Assembly (NCBI GenBank): GCA_016081115.2
Contig: JABTTQ020003407.1
Span: 1-64,000 of the forward strand
Source of the DNA: Rehmannia glutinosa
Lineage: Eukaryota; Streptophyta; Magnoliopsida; Lamiales; Orobanchaceae
Length of the DNA: 64,000 nucleotides
Reading direction: 5' to 3'
Part shown: positions 32,472 to 44,200 of the stretch, piece by piece
How the letters are laid out: each line of letters starts with the position of its first letter
Numbering within the stretch: the first letter of the stretch is position 1
The notes under the pieces: model-generated
The model's input: the letters and a program-made list of their open reading frames with translations, nothing else
What the model was told of the DNA's origin: nothing
Database searches by the model: none
Position numbers and translations under genes: made by a program

Positions 32472-33870
32472 ATGATCGTCGGCTACGAACGAAGCTCACC
32501 TATCCGGCACCTCCACCACCAAGCCACCTCTATTTGATTCCAAAAATTTTATATTTTGGAAAGAAAGAATGGAATATTATCTACAAGGTTGCGGGTTCGA
32601 TTTATGGAACATCATCATAAATGGAGAATCCATTCCGATGATAGACACACCACACACCTCCAAAGGATTCAAAGAGCTCAATGATGAAGAGAAGAAAATC
32701 ATCTCCTTAAACGGTAAAGCTCTCAATATTTTGTATTGTTCATTTACTAATTTGGAATATGAACATATTGTAGGAATTCGATCGACACATGAAGTATGGC
32801 AAAAATTTAAAACCATTCATGGAGTATTTGCAAATGAAAGGAGTCAAACAAACGCATCTACTTCTCAAAGGGATACAAGCTCAAATCTAAGGAACAAGCC
32901 TCTTACAACTTCCAACTATGAAGAAGTTGAATATTGTTTTATGGGCATCGAAGAAGAAAACGAGGTATGTCTTAAACCCTCTACTTCTTATGATATTGTT
33001 ATTCAAAATGATTATAGTGATTTGCAAAATGATTTTGATGATCTTCAAAATGAATTCCAAAATTTACTTGTTAAGTACAAAAATTTGAAAAAGGAATTCA
33101 ATATTTTGAAAAATGAAAAGGATAGCTTATTTACTTCCTATGAATCACTATCATGTGCTCACACCACCACACTTGACAAGGTTAGAAACCTTGAGAAACA
33201 AAATAGTACTCTTGTTGAGGATATTAATTGCATGAAAAAGGATTTATCTAAATCCAACTTGAGTACCGATGAAATTGTTGATTGTTGTGATAATTCGAAA
33301 CTAGAACTTGATCATAAGTTTAATGTTGTCAATCATATGAAAAGGAATCAAGTCTCTAAGCATGTTGGTCATTATGCTCCTAGAATTATTACTTGCTTTT
33401 ATTGCGGTAAAAAGGGTCATATGGTAAATACTTGTCGAGCTAGAAATAACTCTAATTATTGTTGGAGACCTAAAAGTCTCAAAACTAATCCTAAAGGAAC
33501 CAAACACTTGAGGGTACCACAAAATAATGTTTTATTAGGTACCCGGCGAAATAATAATCGGAGAAAATTCATACCGCCAAGAAGACATCAAATGACCAGT
33601 TCATTTGATCAAAGGAGAAAACATTTTCAACAAAGTCATTTTCCAAGAAGAGGAAATAATCAAAAATGGGAAGAACACAATCCTTGGAAATGGCAAAGAC
33701 AACATCAACAAGATGATTTTCCAAGAGAAAGACACTTTCAAAAATGGGAAAGCCACAATGCTTGGAAATGGAGAAATTGGAGAAGTCATCATCAACAAGA
33801 TGATTCTCAAAGGGGAAGATATCATCAACAATGGGAACGACACAACCCATGGAAATGGCGTAATTGGTAA
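32472..33870 (+). CDS. Gag of the gag-only element, with Trp-rich C-terminal repeats
   Basis: A 433-codon open frame runs from ATG 32569 to 33870. The reading frame clearly extends upstream (STTKPPLFDSKNFIFWKERM), and the original start is probably ATG 32472, now separated by one extra A at 32475. N-terminal half: SIRE-type copia gag (YYLQGCGFDLWNII, ALNILYCSFTNLEYEHI, EVWQKFKTIHGV), after which the usual gag core is shortened. Then comes a long coiled coil (about 33010-33260), a zinc knuckle CFYCGKKGHMVNTC (33394-33435), and about three 28-residue repeats built on WE.HNPWKW and HHQQDD. Gag would form particles and bind RNA. This is the longest uninterrupted frame in the window. Confidence 0.85.
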
Positions 33871-34736
33871 ACCGTATATCCCCATTTAAATATGCATTTT
33901 ATTTTGTTAGTATGCATGTTTTTATTGCAAATGAGTTTTCATTAATTTTTAAAATTTAGGTCTTCAATATATTTGTGAGTTTCAAATTTTTTAAAGAAGA
34001 CCTTGCATGATATTTCTAAAAACTCTTGTGCATTTAATTAGACTTATGTGTTTTATTATCTCTTATGTATTTTTATAGCATAAGCATTTTTCTTGATATC
34101 TCCTATTACTTGCCTACACTTGTGCTTTTGTGCAAATTTTTGTTTAAGAATTGTGTAGGATATATATCTCATATTCATTGACTATTTCGTCATCAAGTTT
34201 CTTAAACTATCAAGGTATGTTCACTCGTATTTCTCTTAGAACTCGATATTATGCTTATACACATATCTTTCAAGATATTTCATTTCAACCTCTTAAGTGC
34301 CCCTAAATGCTTTTGCAAATTTTTTAAAAAGGGCACTACTCGTTAAGTCTCGATTTTCTTGAATATATGTTTTCCCGAAACCTGTATTTGTTGGATTTAG
34401 TCCATAATTATCTTTTTGCAAGGTTTTAAAACTTTTGGGGTGAAAAATCGAATTTTTAAAAATTCTGGAGAATGAAAAAATCGCGACTGGGGACGGTTAA
34501 GCGCAGGGCTGATGGCCGCTTCGCACGCCGACGGCCGCACTTACTCGACGGCCGCGCCACGGCAAATTTTCAAGGTTAAAACGTTTCGCTCTTCTTCTTT
34601 TCTCAAAAGTAAATTAAAATCCTTCAAAACCCTCATACGCAGCGCTCCCACCCCTTTTCTCCAAAATCTCCAATTTTTCATCATTTTTCACGATTTTTGT
34701 TGCTAATCCTCCTATTTTTGCAATAATCTCTCATTT
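33871..34736 (+). other. Spacer between gag and accessory ORF of the gag-only element
   Basis: AT-rich and without a coding frame, except for a GC-rich island at about 34490-34562 that repeats GACGGCCGC. Remnants of pol were looked for and not seen. Confidence 0.55.
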
Positions 34737-36074
34737 ATGGCTCCTTCAAGAAATTCCACCGGTCGAAATCCCATCTCCAAGCGTAGAAAGGGCGGAGAGG
34801 GTTCTTCAAGAAATCGGCAAGAAGAAGCCAAACAAAGGGATATTCGAGCTACCTAGAGAAACGTGGCTCAAGAACGCGATGACATTCAAAATCCCATACT
34901 CTCTCGAGCCCAAATAGCCGAGCTCCGCGGAATAATTTCGCTCCAAAATTGACGTTGGGCGAAAAGTAAGAAATCTTTTATTACTCAAGCTCCTCATTCT
35001 AATAATGTTCTTAATTTCATCAATAAATATGCGGAATGGTACTATGAAGATTCGAGAATGGGAGAAAAATCGATTGCTCGGACTAAAATGTGTCGTTTTA
35101 ATTCATTTACTAATGAATATCCTACTATTAGAGGATTCTTTGAGGAGCAAGGTTGGATGTTTTTATGGGAACATGCATATGTTTTGTATGATGATGATAT
35201 TATCCAACATTTTTATGCTAATATGTGGGTGCAATATGATGATCAAAGGAAGCCGATTGCCGTAAATTCATTTGTAAGGGGTCGCCATTTTAGGTGGACT
35301 CCTAATGATATTTGTCGGCTTTTACATGTTAGAGAAGGTGGTTGGGACTATTTCTCTTGTGGTATTTGGAATGATGAAATGTTGGGGGTGTCTATGAAAG
35401 AAGTTAAGACGTATTTGGGCGTTTGGCCAAAATATTCTCTGTTGGCAATGACACTTGAACACCAAATTTTATCTGTTATTGTCGCCTACTGTATTTGTGG
35501 AAAGGCGGGTAAAATGCCTAGCAACATGGATTACTTTTTGACGTATAAGATTGCTAGGAGAGAACCACTTAATTTTGGTGCCATACTTACTCAATGTCTA
35601 ATCGAGTCCATCACTCAAGGTAATAAGAAGTTGGTTATGGGAAATTGGATTTGTCAACTTCTTATACAATCGGGACTACCTTCGTCGGAGTGTAACTCGG
35701 AGGTATTTCAAAATGACTTTGACATTGATAACATCTGCCAAATGGTCACTATGCACAAGAATATGGATATCGGACCAACTAAAATGGCTAGAGGAAGAGG
35801 CTAAGATTCCCCAGATCCAAACGACTTCTTTCATGATGCCGAGGCCGCAAGATTGGCGGAGGAAGGCGAACAGAGCAATCCGGAGGGTAATACCGGTGCT
35901 CAACCGCCTAGGAGGTACACCCAAGACGAGTTTGATGATTTAAGGGCTTTTCATGAGGCGAGGTATGAGGCTTTGGAGCAAAAGACCTCCAAAATGCAAT
36001 AATCAATCGGCAAGTTGAAGAAATTCATCAAAGACTTTATTCCCGGATCTTGCTTCTCTTCGGACGAGGAATGA
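34737..36074 (+). pseudogene. Accessory ORF of the gag-only element, plant transposon-protein type
   Basis: One 445-codon frame from ATG 34737 (MAPSRNSTGRNPISKRRKGG) to TGA 36072-36074. It is interrupted only by in-frame stops: TAG 34854, TGA 34950, TAA 35802 and TAA 36000. There are no frameshifts. The N-terminus is basic and disordered. The centre (35058-35800) is a globular domain with FLWEHAYVLYDDDIIQHFYA, VRGRHFRWTPNDICRLL, ILSVIVAYCICGKAG and GNWICQLLIQSGLP. The C-terminus is acidic with a short coiled coil (DEFDDLRAFHEARYEALEQ) and ends SCFSSDEE. The central domain matches what I know as the putative plant transposon protein family, found as an extra ORF in many plant retroelements; its role is unknown. 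The frame without indels suggests recent death. Confidence 0.75.
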
Positions 36075-37318
36075 TGTCCCCAACCCTTTACTTTTTAGCA
36101 TTTTCTTTTGTGTTGCTTTGTATTTCTATGAACTTTGTAAAACTATTTTGCACTAATGAAATTTGCTTGTTTTCTTGAAAGGGTTAAAATTGCAAGTTGA
36201 TAATGACTTGTGGTTGATCATGATATTGATGGAGTATTCGATGGTAAAAATACTCTAATTTAGCATTGTTTGATAATTGGTATGAAGTACTTGATGGTAA
36301 AAGTGCTTCTTTTAATTTTTGCTTAGATGCATTTGAGATGCCTTAATCATTATGCTTAGATGGATTGTTTGAGACATTTGTAATGTCTTGCTTGATGCTT
36401 GACTTGTAGCTCTTTAATTTTTGCTTGTTGGCATTCGTAATGCCTTGATAGTTTTGGCCTAAATTATCTCAATTGGGTTGAACCCTTGAGAATTTACTTT
36501 ATTTATGCCTATTATTTGTTGGGTACATGTTGAAAATTGCTTTCGGTGATGGTATGAACAACTTGGCTTGATTTCATTTACAAGGGCTATATATATCTTT
36601 TTCGAATTTTTGACGCCCGCCAAGTGTTCGTTATAATGCTTCAATAAAAATCTCATCACACATGATTCTCTTATTTTCCAATGTCTTAAAATCTTTTTGA
36701 GATCATGTTTTTGGCTAACAAACGAGCTTATGGATTTCTTATGATACACTTCTCCCATTTTCTCTTGGATTCTAAGCTTAATTCTTCAATGGTTGATAAA
36801 TCGTATTGTTGGCTCACTTTGATAAACTTGTATGATGTTTTTATCATCCTAACATTCTTTTTGATGATTCCAAAGGGGGAGAAACAGGAAATTGGCTCAT
36901 TAGCTCAAAGAAGCTAATAAAGGCTTGTTATAAAAGCTATAAGCTATGGCTCATAAAAGCCATAAGTTGTGATCTAATTTTAGTCCAATTGTTGCTTGAT
37001 GGACTTATATACTTGTCTATACCTGTCTAATGTTGTTTTGGTGACAGGGGGAGCTTATAAGCTCTTGAACAATATGTAAAAGTTAAGCTTTTAGTTTATG
37101 GTTAAATTACTTTTACATTATTCTTGATGTGCTTGTTGATAGGGGAGCTTGCACTTATTATTGAATATATTTACTCCCTTACTTGGTTGCTTATGTATTT
37201 TGGAAATTTTGGTTGCTTCCAAACGGTTAGATGTTTTTACCGGAAAATTGTTTTTAAAATTGTCCCTCTATTTTTTCTAAAAATTGTTTTGGTTTGTAAT
37301 CATCAAAAAGGGGGAGAT
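36075..37318 (+). other. 3' untranslated region of the gag-only element with polypurine tract
   Basis: AT-rich, no coding frame. G-rich purine patches occur at about 36870-36885 (AAAGGGGGAGAAA) and 37045-37055 (CAGGGGGAG). The true polypurine tract AAAAAGGGGGAGAT (37305-37318) abuts the 3' LTR, a sequence typical of SIRE-type copia elements. Confidence 0.65.
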
Positions 37319-38803
37319 TGTTTGATACATGTTTTTATCTTAATTTTGATGATTTTATTTTTACACCAAAACAATGTTTTTTGTTGTCCAAATACTCCTA
37401 AATAATTTAAAATGGTTTTTATATTTTCCGGAGTATTTCTTCAAGTTTATTTTAGATAAAATTGGACAACACTTTTAATGATATTATGTTCATAAGATTT
37501 CACTTCTAAACAAGGTTCCTAAATGTTGTTTAAATACTCCTAATCGGTTTAAAATGTTTTTACTATATTTTCGGAGTATATCTTGAGTTTTATTTTCGAT
37601 AAAAATTGGACAACATTTATGTCTCTTTGTCGACGGCCGCATATAGGGCAACCCGTGACTGAAGATGATTTTTGAAACAGAAAATGAGACGGAAGAAAAA
37701 TCAAGCTTGGTCGACTGGTCGCATTCTCGGGCGTGTCCGATATCCGTCGGCCGACGGCCGCCAGGGTTGACTGCACTGCAAGTTTGGTTTTGAAATGTAA
37801 CTTGATTTTTCTAAAACCATTAAGGGGATGGTTGATGATAGGGACGATCTGGTCGAGGTACACGTCGGTCGCCCTATGTAAAAATTGTTGTGTTTCGTTT
37901 CAAACTTCTATTTCGTGCGACCGGTCGCCCTGCTTTGACAACAAAAATATGACCGTTTGACAGCAGACAAATTTCCTTAAAATGTGGGATTGATTTCTAA
38001 CTATATTCTTGATTTTAATTGTATTTTTCTGTAGATTTTCAATCCCCAAGAGGAGCCTATGCTTGATCAATCATCTCCTATATATAGAGGAAGTTTTGGA
38101 GCAACCTAAACAACAATTTGAGATACAACACAACAAGATACACTTCAAGCAAATATTTGTTCTTCATTGTTATTATTCTTGTTGTAATTTTGCTTAGCTG
38201 ATCACTTTCACATGCTTGAGGTCTAGGCTATTCTTGATTACACTTTGCACTCAAATTGTAATATTCATTATTGAGTTGTAATCTTGATTTTTGGTTATCA
38301 TTCAAACACAAGATATCCTTGTGAGTGTTCTTGTGGTAAGAACACACTTGGATGATCTAGGTGATAGGTGCAAGAAGATTGTGGTGATCTTCTTATTGAG
38401 GTGTTGAAGAATTTGGTATTCTTCAAGGTTGAAGATTGTGGTAATCTTCACAAGGTGTCGTTGAAGGAAGATTGTGGTAATCTTCAAAGGGAGATTGTGT
38501 TAATCTCCAAAGGTGGTGTTGAAGAAGAGTGTGGTGCTCTTCAAGGTGTTGTAAGTTGAATTTGTATTAATTTTGATAATTAATAAAATTCTTTTTCCTT
38601 TTTGAAATCCATCCCGGATATACTGGGGTGGTAGTAGATTAGGCCCTAGGTGGGCTGAACTACTGTAAATCATCATGTGCTATTTACATTCCACACCTTT
38701 ATTATTGTCTTTGATCATTCGGTTCTAAAAAGAGGGCGAAATCGAAAAGATGGAGATAATCTATTCACCCCCATCTAAATTATCGTAGCCGCTTGGACTT
38801 ACA
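37319..38803 (+). repeat. 3' LTR of the gag-only element, complete
   Basis: It starts TGTTTGATAC right after the polypurine tract and ends CTTACA at 38803. It contains two GC-rich patches with GACGGCCGC (about 37632 and 37751), the TATA box at 38078-38087 and the hairpin array at 38325-38543. In that array one unit reads GGAGATT/AATCTCC, perfectly paired, where the 5' copy is mismatched. Confidence 0.9.
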
Positions 38804-39869
38804 CTCTTGTCCAGCCAAGGCAAATACACAAGCTAGTGCCCTTGCTCGGTTATCCGGTCCATTCCCAGGTTTCTAAGGTGGTGCGGGTTTGTTCTCAGGT
38901 GCGGAAACCATTGGGCAGTCACGTAGTTGATGCTGAGCGCTGCCACATCTGAGGCATTTCCCTTGTTTACGCCAACACTGATCTGGTGTATGTCCCGGTT
39001 TGTGGCAGTGAGTTACACCGATTGTTGGCCGGTCCAGTTCCACCCCTTTGAAATTTCATAGGCGTCCCGGTTGTTTTCTTGATCACTGGCCTTTTTGATC
39101 CCGATGCCTTGTTCTGTTGAATTTGTCCGATTCGGTTCAAACCCATTTCCACACGAGAGGCGGCCCTAACTGCAGCAGAGTATGTATCCATTTCCATTGT
39201 CAATAGTTGTCTCTGTAATTCTAATCTCTGCCCTCGAGTGAATTTATACAACTTGTCCGCCTTGGTACTTACGGAGCCAAAATTATACTTTGACAGTCGG
39301 TGAAATTCTGATTCGTACTGGGCCACGATCATACTCCCCTGCCTCAAATGGTGGAATTTATCATGCATCACTTCTCGGACCACCTGAGGAATGTATTGGT
39401 CCCTGAATACTAACAGAAAGTTGTCCCACGTCCTTTGGTTTCAGTCTTGTTCCCACTTTCTCTCCATAGATTTCCACCAATCATGGGCTGTGGATTCCAA
39501 TTGAAATACCGCTAGAGTGACTTGTTGTTCCCTGGTATATCGCAACACATCAAAAATGTTTTCCATTTATTCTAGCCAATCCTCAGCTTTGGCGTTGTCC
39601 GGTTCCTCTCGAAAGACGGGTGGATCAAAATGCAGGAATCGTTCTTACACTCGATTAGGTGCTTCTCGCATCGATTCCTGCATGTTCCGGTTCTATCCAG
39701 TCTGTTGCTGAATAAATAGTAAGATCTGCTGAAGGGCTTGTGCAGTTAGATTGGGCCCGGTAGCTGGGGGTGGTGGTGGAAGTTCGGGCGATGGGGTTCT
39801 TTCCAGCGAAGGGTCAACATTTTCCTTATCTACGTTACGTGGCCTCCCTCTACCTCTATAACCAGCCAT
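38804..39869 (-). pseudogene. Gag of the chromovirus
   Basis: The start is ATG 39869 (MAGYRGRGRPRNVDKENVD), followed by a proline-rich leader. The gypsy gag core follows with LAVFQLESTAHDWWKSMERK (about 39460-39520) and the open piece 38967-39383 (FHHLRQGSMIVAQYESEFHRL). The zinc knuckle CLRCGSAQHQLRDC is at 38915-38956 in another frame. The tail RALACVFALAGQE (about 38820-38860) leads towards protease and then stops at the nested element. Several stops and one shift are present. Confidence 0.85.
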
Positions 39870-40119
39870 CTGTGTACGGAAAAATTAGCATCACTTATTT
39901 AGGTATATATAACAACGAGCTATGGTACAACGATTAGTGATGCATAATGCGTGGAATGTAAATTCAATCATATAAGACATTTGCAAGAGTTGTGTTACAA
40001 AATACTATATTTGAATTATAATAACTCAGTCAAATGACATACAATAACATTACAACACGTTACATACGAAGCTTCGCGATTACAGAGTTTGAGGTATAAA
40101 GTAGGGTACAACAAGTAAG
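39870..40119 (-). other. Spacer between extra ORF and gag of the chromovirus
   Basis: AT-rich, no coding frame. It may be a leader or an intron of the genomic RNA, but no convincing splice pair was chosen. Confidence 0.45.
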
Positions 40120-40922
40120 GCTAATTTAATCGATGATGGCACTACGATCATCATCGTCGATGTCATCAACCATATCATTTTCTAGAGCCAGATCTTTCTG
40201 CCATTCTTCTGGATCAGGTAGCTCGTCCATTGGGTCCATTTGAGGATCATGTTATGGATCCTCTTCCGGGTCTTCCTCAGGATCTTCTTTGGGATCCTCT
40301 TCTGGATCTTCCTCCGGTTCTCCTTCATTTTCTAGGGCTATCTCCGGAGTGATATTGACGACTTCCAAAACCTGGTTCCGTAGTAATTGAACCTGTGCGT
40401 GGAAATCTGTCTGGTTCAACTCCATTTGTTCCTCTTGGGTCTCTACTTGAACTTGTAGAGACATGACTTGGTTTCGTAATAATGTTTTTGTCCTACCCGA
40501 GTTGTTGATGATACCCATGTATTGTTGTACTTGCCCCTCAAGATCCTGTATCGTTTCGCATTGTTGGTTAGCCACGAGTTCGAATCGTTTGATTATCGTG
40601 GTTGGCCACTACTTGATTTTGGTGTTTTTTATTTTCCCAAAAGGCATCGCTTGTTTTTTGATTGAGTCGCTCCTGGAGTACTTGTATCTGGTCCGCTCGC
40701 GCTCGTATAGTTCTACGTTGTTCCTCGAGTTGAATAGCGAGGGAGTTTCCTTTGGCGTGCATATAAGCTAACCCATCCTCTAGCGATCGGGTGCATTGTT
40801 GTTCTAAAGGAATCAAGGCCGACATGCACGAATCGCGGCGTGCGATGAAGTCGCTTCTTGTGATAGTGTCTCTCAGTGGTCAATTCGTACACCATTGACC
40901 ATGTTGGAAATTCGGACGCCAT
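40120..40922 (-). pseudogene. Extra coiled-coil ORF upstream of gag in the chromovirus
   Basis: It starts at ATG 40922 (MASEFPTWSMVYEL), shifts frame near 40860 and again near 40570, and ends at a stop near 40120, about 267 codons. The middle is strongly helical (IPLEQQCTRSLEDGLAYMHA; IRARADQIQVLQERLNQK; QVMSLQVQVETQEEQMELNQ). The C-terminus is acidic with repeated EEDPEEDP, and ends in DDIDDDDRSAIID. It lies between the primer site and gag, in sense orientation. I do not recognise the protein. Coherent amino-acid character through all three frames supports it being a real, now broken gene. Confidence 0.6.
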
Positions 40923-41192
40923 TCCTAAACAAAACATAACTAGCATTTGTCAAAATCCATAATATGATAATATCCAAGGCATAATATTTAGTATGAAATT
41001 ACTCACTCAGTCAAGTCTATTAAGTAGGATATTAATACAAGTGGACAATCAATAATATAGTCTATTTAGTCTTATGGTTTCCAATTATCACAGAATTGTT
41101 TTATGATGAACGATTCAATAGCGGTAATTCCCGTCACAGGCGAAGGGTCCTATCCTAGGTCAGCTCGGTGTAAGTATCCTTCTTACTCGCCG

Positions 41193-41206
41193 AGCTCTGA
41201 TACAAT
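41193..41206 (-). promoter_or_regulatory. Primer binding site of the chromovirus
   Basis: On the minus strand TTGTATCAGAGCTC follows the 5' LTR end by a few bases; the initiator tRNA-Met consensus is TGGTATCAGAGC. This fixes the right-hand LTR as the 5' LTR. Confidence 0.75.
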
Positions 41207-41209
41207 AAC

Positions 41210-44200
41210 TGCCATGCCCCAAAACAGAAGCCACGACACAATTTACCAAACTTAATGGAGTTTAGCAAGCCGGCCTGTCTATCTTCCAACATATATTAAA
41301 AATGCGATAAAATTCCAATTAAGCATAACTAAGGGAATAACTAAGTCAAAGTAAGGTTGCAGCGGAATCCAGAAAAAAAATATAATATAAGAATTGTTCC
41401 TCAAGGTCCTATGCCCTGCTAGTACAATAAACAAGTCCAAAGTCTAAATCGCCATAATTAAAATTCATCGTTCTTAATAAAATTCATTCCACGGTACAGA
41501 ACTAAGCCACATCTTGGGTTCCATCATTGCCATCGTCCTGATACAGCTCTTCATCCTCTGGTTGATAAAAGAGGTGGGGTGAAGTCAAAAATTCTCAGTA
41601 GGTCGGTGCCGGTGTGCGAGTGTGGCTCGTTTTATGCACATAAACTAGTTTCACGGAAATTAATGCATGAGAGCATATATGACTTCGTCCCGTTATTTAT
41701 ATAAAAAATTTTGTGAACCATTAAAATAAATTTGTCAGAATCAGTCAAGCATTATTATTATCTTACTAAATTTACTTCTACTTTCAATTGGATAAAACCG
41801 AAGCAAATTATCCCACTTCCCTTGGATAAAGCCGAAGAAAATTATCCCACTCCACTTGCCGAAGTAAATTATCCCACGTCACTTGGATAAAGCCGAAGCA
41901 AATTATCCCACGTCACTTAGATAAAGCCGAAGCAAATTATCCCACGTCACTTGGATAACGCCGAAGCAAATTATCCCACATCACTTGGATAAAGTCGAAG
42001 CAAATTATCCCACATCACTTGGATAAAGACGAAGAAAATTATCCCCCGTCACTTGGATAAAGCCGAAGTGAATTATCCCACATCACTTGGATAAAGCCGA
42101 ATCAAATTATCCCACGTCACTTTACTTTACATTTAAAATTTCACTTTACGTTTCACTTTAAATCTCACTTCAAGATTTTTCTTCCAAGTACTATCTCACT
42201 CGTTCGAAAATTTTGATAAAATCTGTTAGCAAGTCTGGAGTGATCTTGGTCACGCAATATCCGGTGTTTATTTTCAAACAAAACTCACGGTCTAGTTATC
42301 GGGCGGATAATCTAGCCGATTTTAATATTTGGTTCGGTGCAGTATGTCCAAGTTTGATATTTTTATTAGATAAGTATAAAAATATAACTTAAAACTTTTA
42401 TAAGGTAACTGAGTTAGAAAATATTAATTTCAAGGACGTTGGCAATTTTAAAAAATAAAAATCATTTTTACTAAACAGAATATTGTCTTGTCGGGTTCTA
42501 AAATTCGATAAGTTTTGATTTTGGACTCGGAAATGGGTAAGGTTAGTTTCAAAATTTTCTAAATTTCTAGAAGGTTATATTTTCCAGAGGCTCGGGTCAG
42601 TTTGATAAAAATACAGATTTGTCCTCTAGTTTTCAAAAATTGTAATTTTTGACTAGATATTTTAAAATTAAGTAACTCTTAAACCGGGAAGGATTTTGAG
42701 GTTATTCTAATTCTCAAATACTTCTTTATATAGTACTAGGTTGTGGTAATTTTGAGAAATTCAAAATTTAGGTACCTCATTTTCAAAAATTATAATTTTA
42801 GCCCAAAAGTGATTTTTTGTCGTTAAAGGCTCGTTTCAAGTTGGATAGTTATGAAATTTGAAATAAATGTTCAAAATACCATATTAAATGAGTCAAAAGT
42901 TTTTTGAGATACCTTGACTACCCAATGTTTTGAAAATTTCAGTCTTGGCCCCTTAAGTTTTACAATTTTACGTTTTTGATATCAAACTTATTCCTTATCA
43001 TGTTTTCTTGCCCGTAAGGGGTCCCAATATTTCAAGTTACTTCATATATGAAATTTACAGAGTATTGGGTCCAATATTTAGAATTTTCAGAGGTGGCCTT
43101 CATAATTTTTCATATTTACACTTTTGGTCCCATGTTTCACAATAATTGCAAAAATAACCCAAACTTTTATTTTTCTTGCACAAGTTACAAGTACAGAACT
43201 CCGATAACATATAAAAACTTATATTAAACATTTCTAATCATATTTAAACATTCATAACATCATAAAACCATAAAAGCATGATGATGAGTAAATTTACCAA
43301 CAGTTTATGCAAGAAAAATATCATACTCATCTTTTTATTTCTCTAAATTTTGTTAAAACATAAATCTCATAAATACTTACTAAAATTTATAAAATATCAT
43401 ATTATCACATGAGCATGCAGTTTTGTGTACTAGTAGAAATAATGATGCATATTGTTTTGTAGAAACAATATTCACCCATCTCGTAGTAATTTTTTTTGGG
43501 TTGTGGTTTAAATGAGGTCTTCTAATTGGTATCAACTTCTTGACTCAAACTCTTGAAGGCCAGCCCCTATATAGCATCCAAACTATATTTTGGTATTAAA
43601 ATTAAAGTCTCAAGTTTCAAGAAATTTACTAGGGTCAAATGGCTACTATTTACCTTAATGTCCTCAAGTAATCTCCAAAAATAAAATTTTTCTTCAAGCT
43701 TCTAACTTCAACTTGCACTTGTATAGGTCAGCCCCTAGGCTCCAAAAATTCATATCCTTGAGTCTAAATTTGATTCCTCAAGTTGTCAAGAGGAAAAATA
43801 CTAAAACCACCATTTCTCACCTTGAAAGTGTGTAGTCTTTAAATATCTTCTTCAAGCTTGTAGTCAAGTCTAAGTCTCTTAATTCTTCAAGAAAATTCTT
43901 CTAGCAAAGATGCCTCAACAAGAAGGATTCATCAAGTTAGAAGATGAAGGTGTATACTTGATGTTTTAAGAAGAAAATGGAGTTGGAAGAAGAAATTTTT
44001 TCTCATCTTTCTTCTTGGAATTTCCGATCCTTTTGGGAAGAAATGAGAGAGCTCTTGTGTTTTGTCTAAGTTTTTAGAGAGTGAGGAGAAGCTGGGAGAG
44101 TTGAATGAGTGTTAGGATAAAAAGATAAAATTTGATCCTTGTTGAATCAAGTTGGCCGAAAATTGTGGTGTGTGGGAGTGATATGTTATTTTTCTTTTTT

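Larger units (their letters stand above)
31674..38803 (+). mobile_element. Gag-only, pol-less copia-type LTR element (TR-GAG-like) nested in the chromovirus
   Basis: Direct LTRs lie at 31674-32414 (5', truncated) and 37319-38803 (3', about 1.49 kb). They enclose a tRNA-Met primer site, a copia gag with zinc knuckle, an accessory ORF and a SIRE-type polypurine tract. No protease, integrase or RT is present in about 4.9 kb of internal sequence, so it must borrow enzymes; a SIRE-type element is the likely donor, judging by the gag, primer site and polypurine tract. A third LTR of the family lies inverted at 63237-64000. Confidence 0.85.

Noticed and set aside
33569..33889. Alternative open frames on both strands over the gag C-terminus
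   Set aside because: They are shadows of the repeated gag tail; the plus-strand gag frame is the one with a zinc knuckle.
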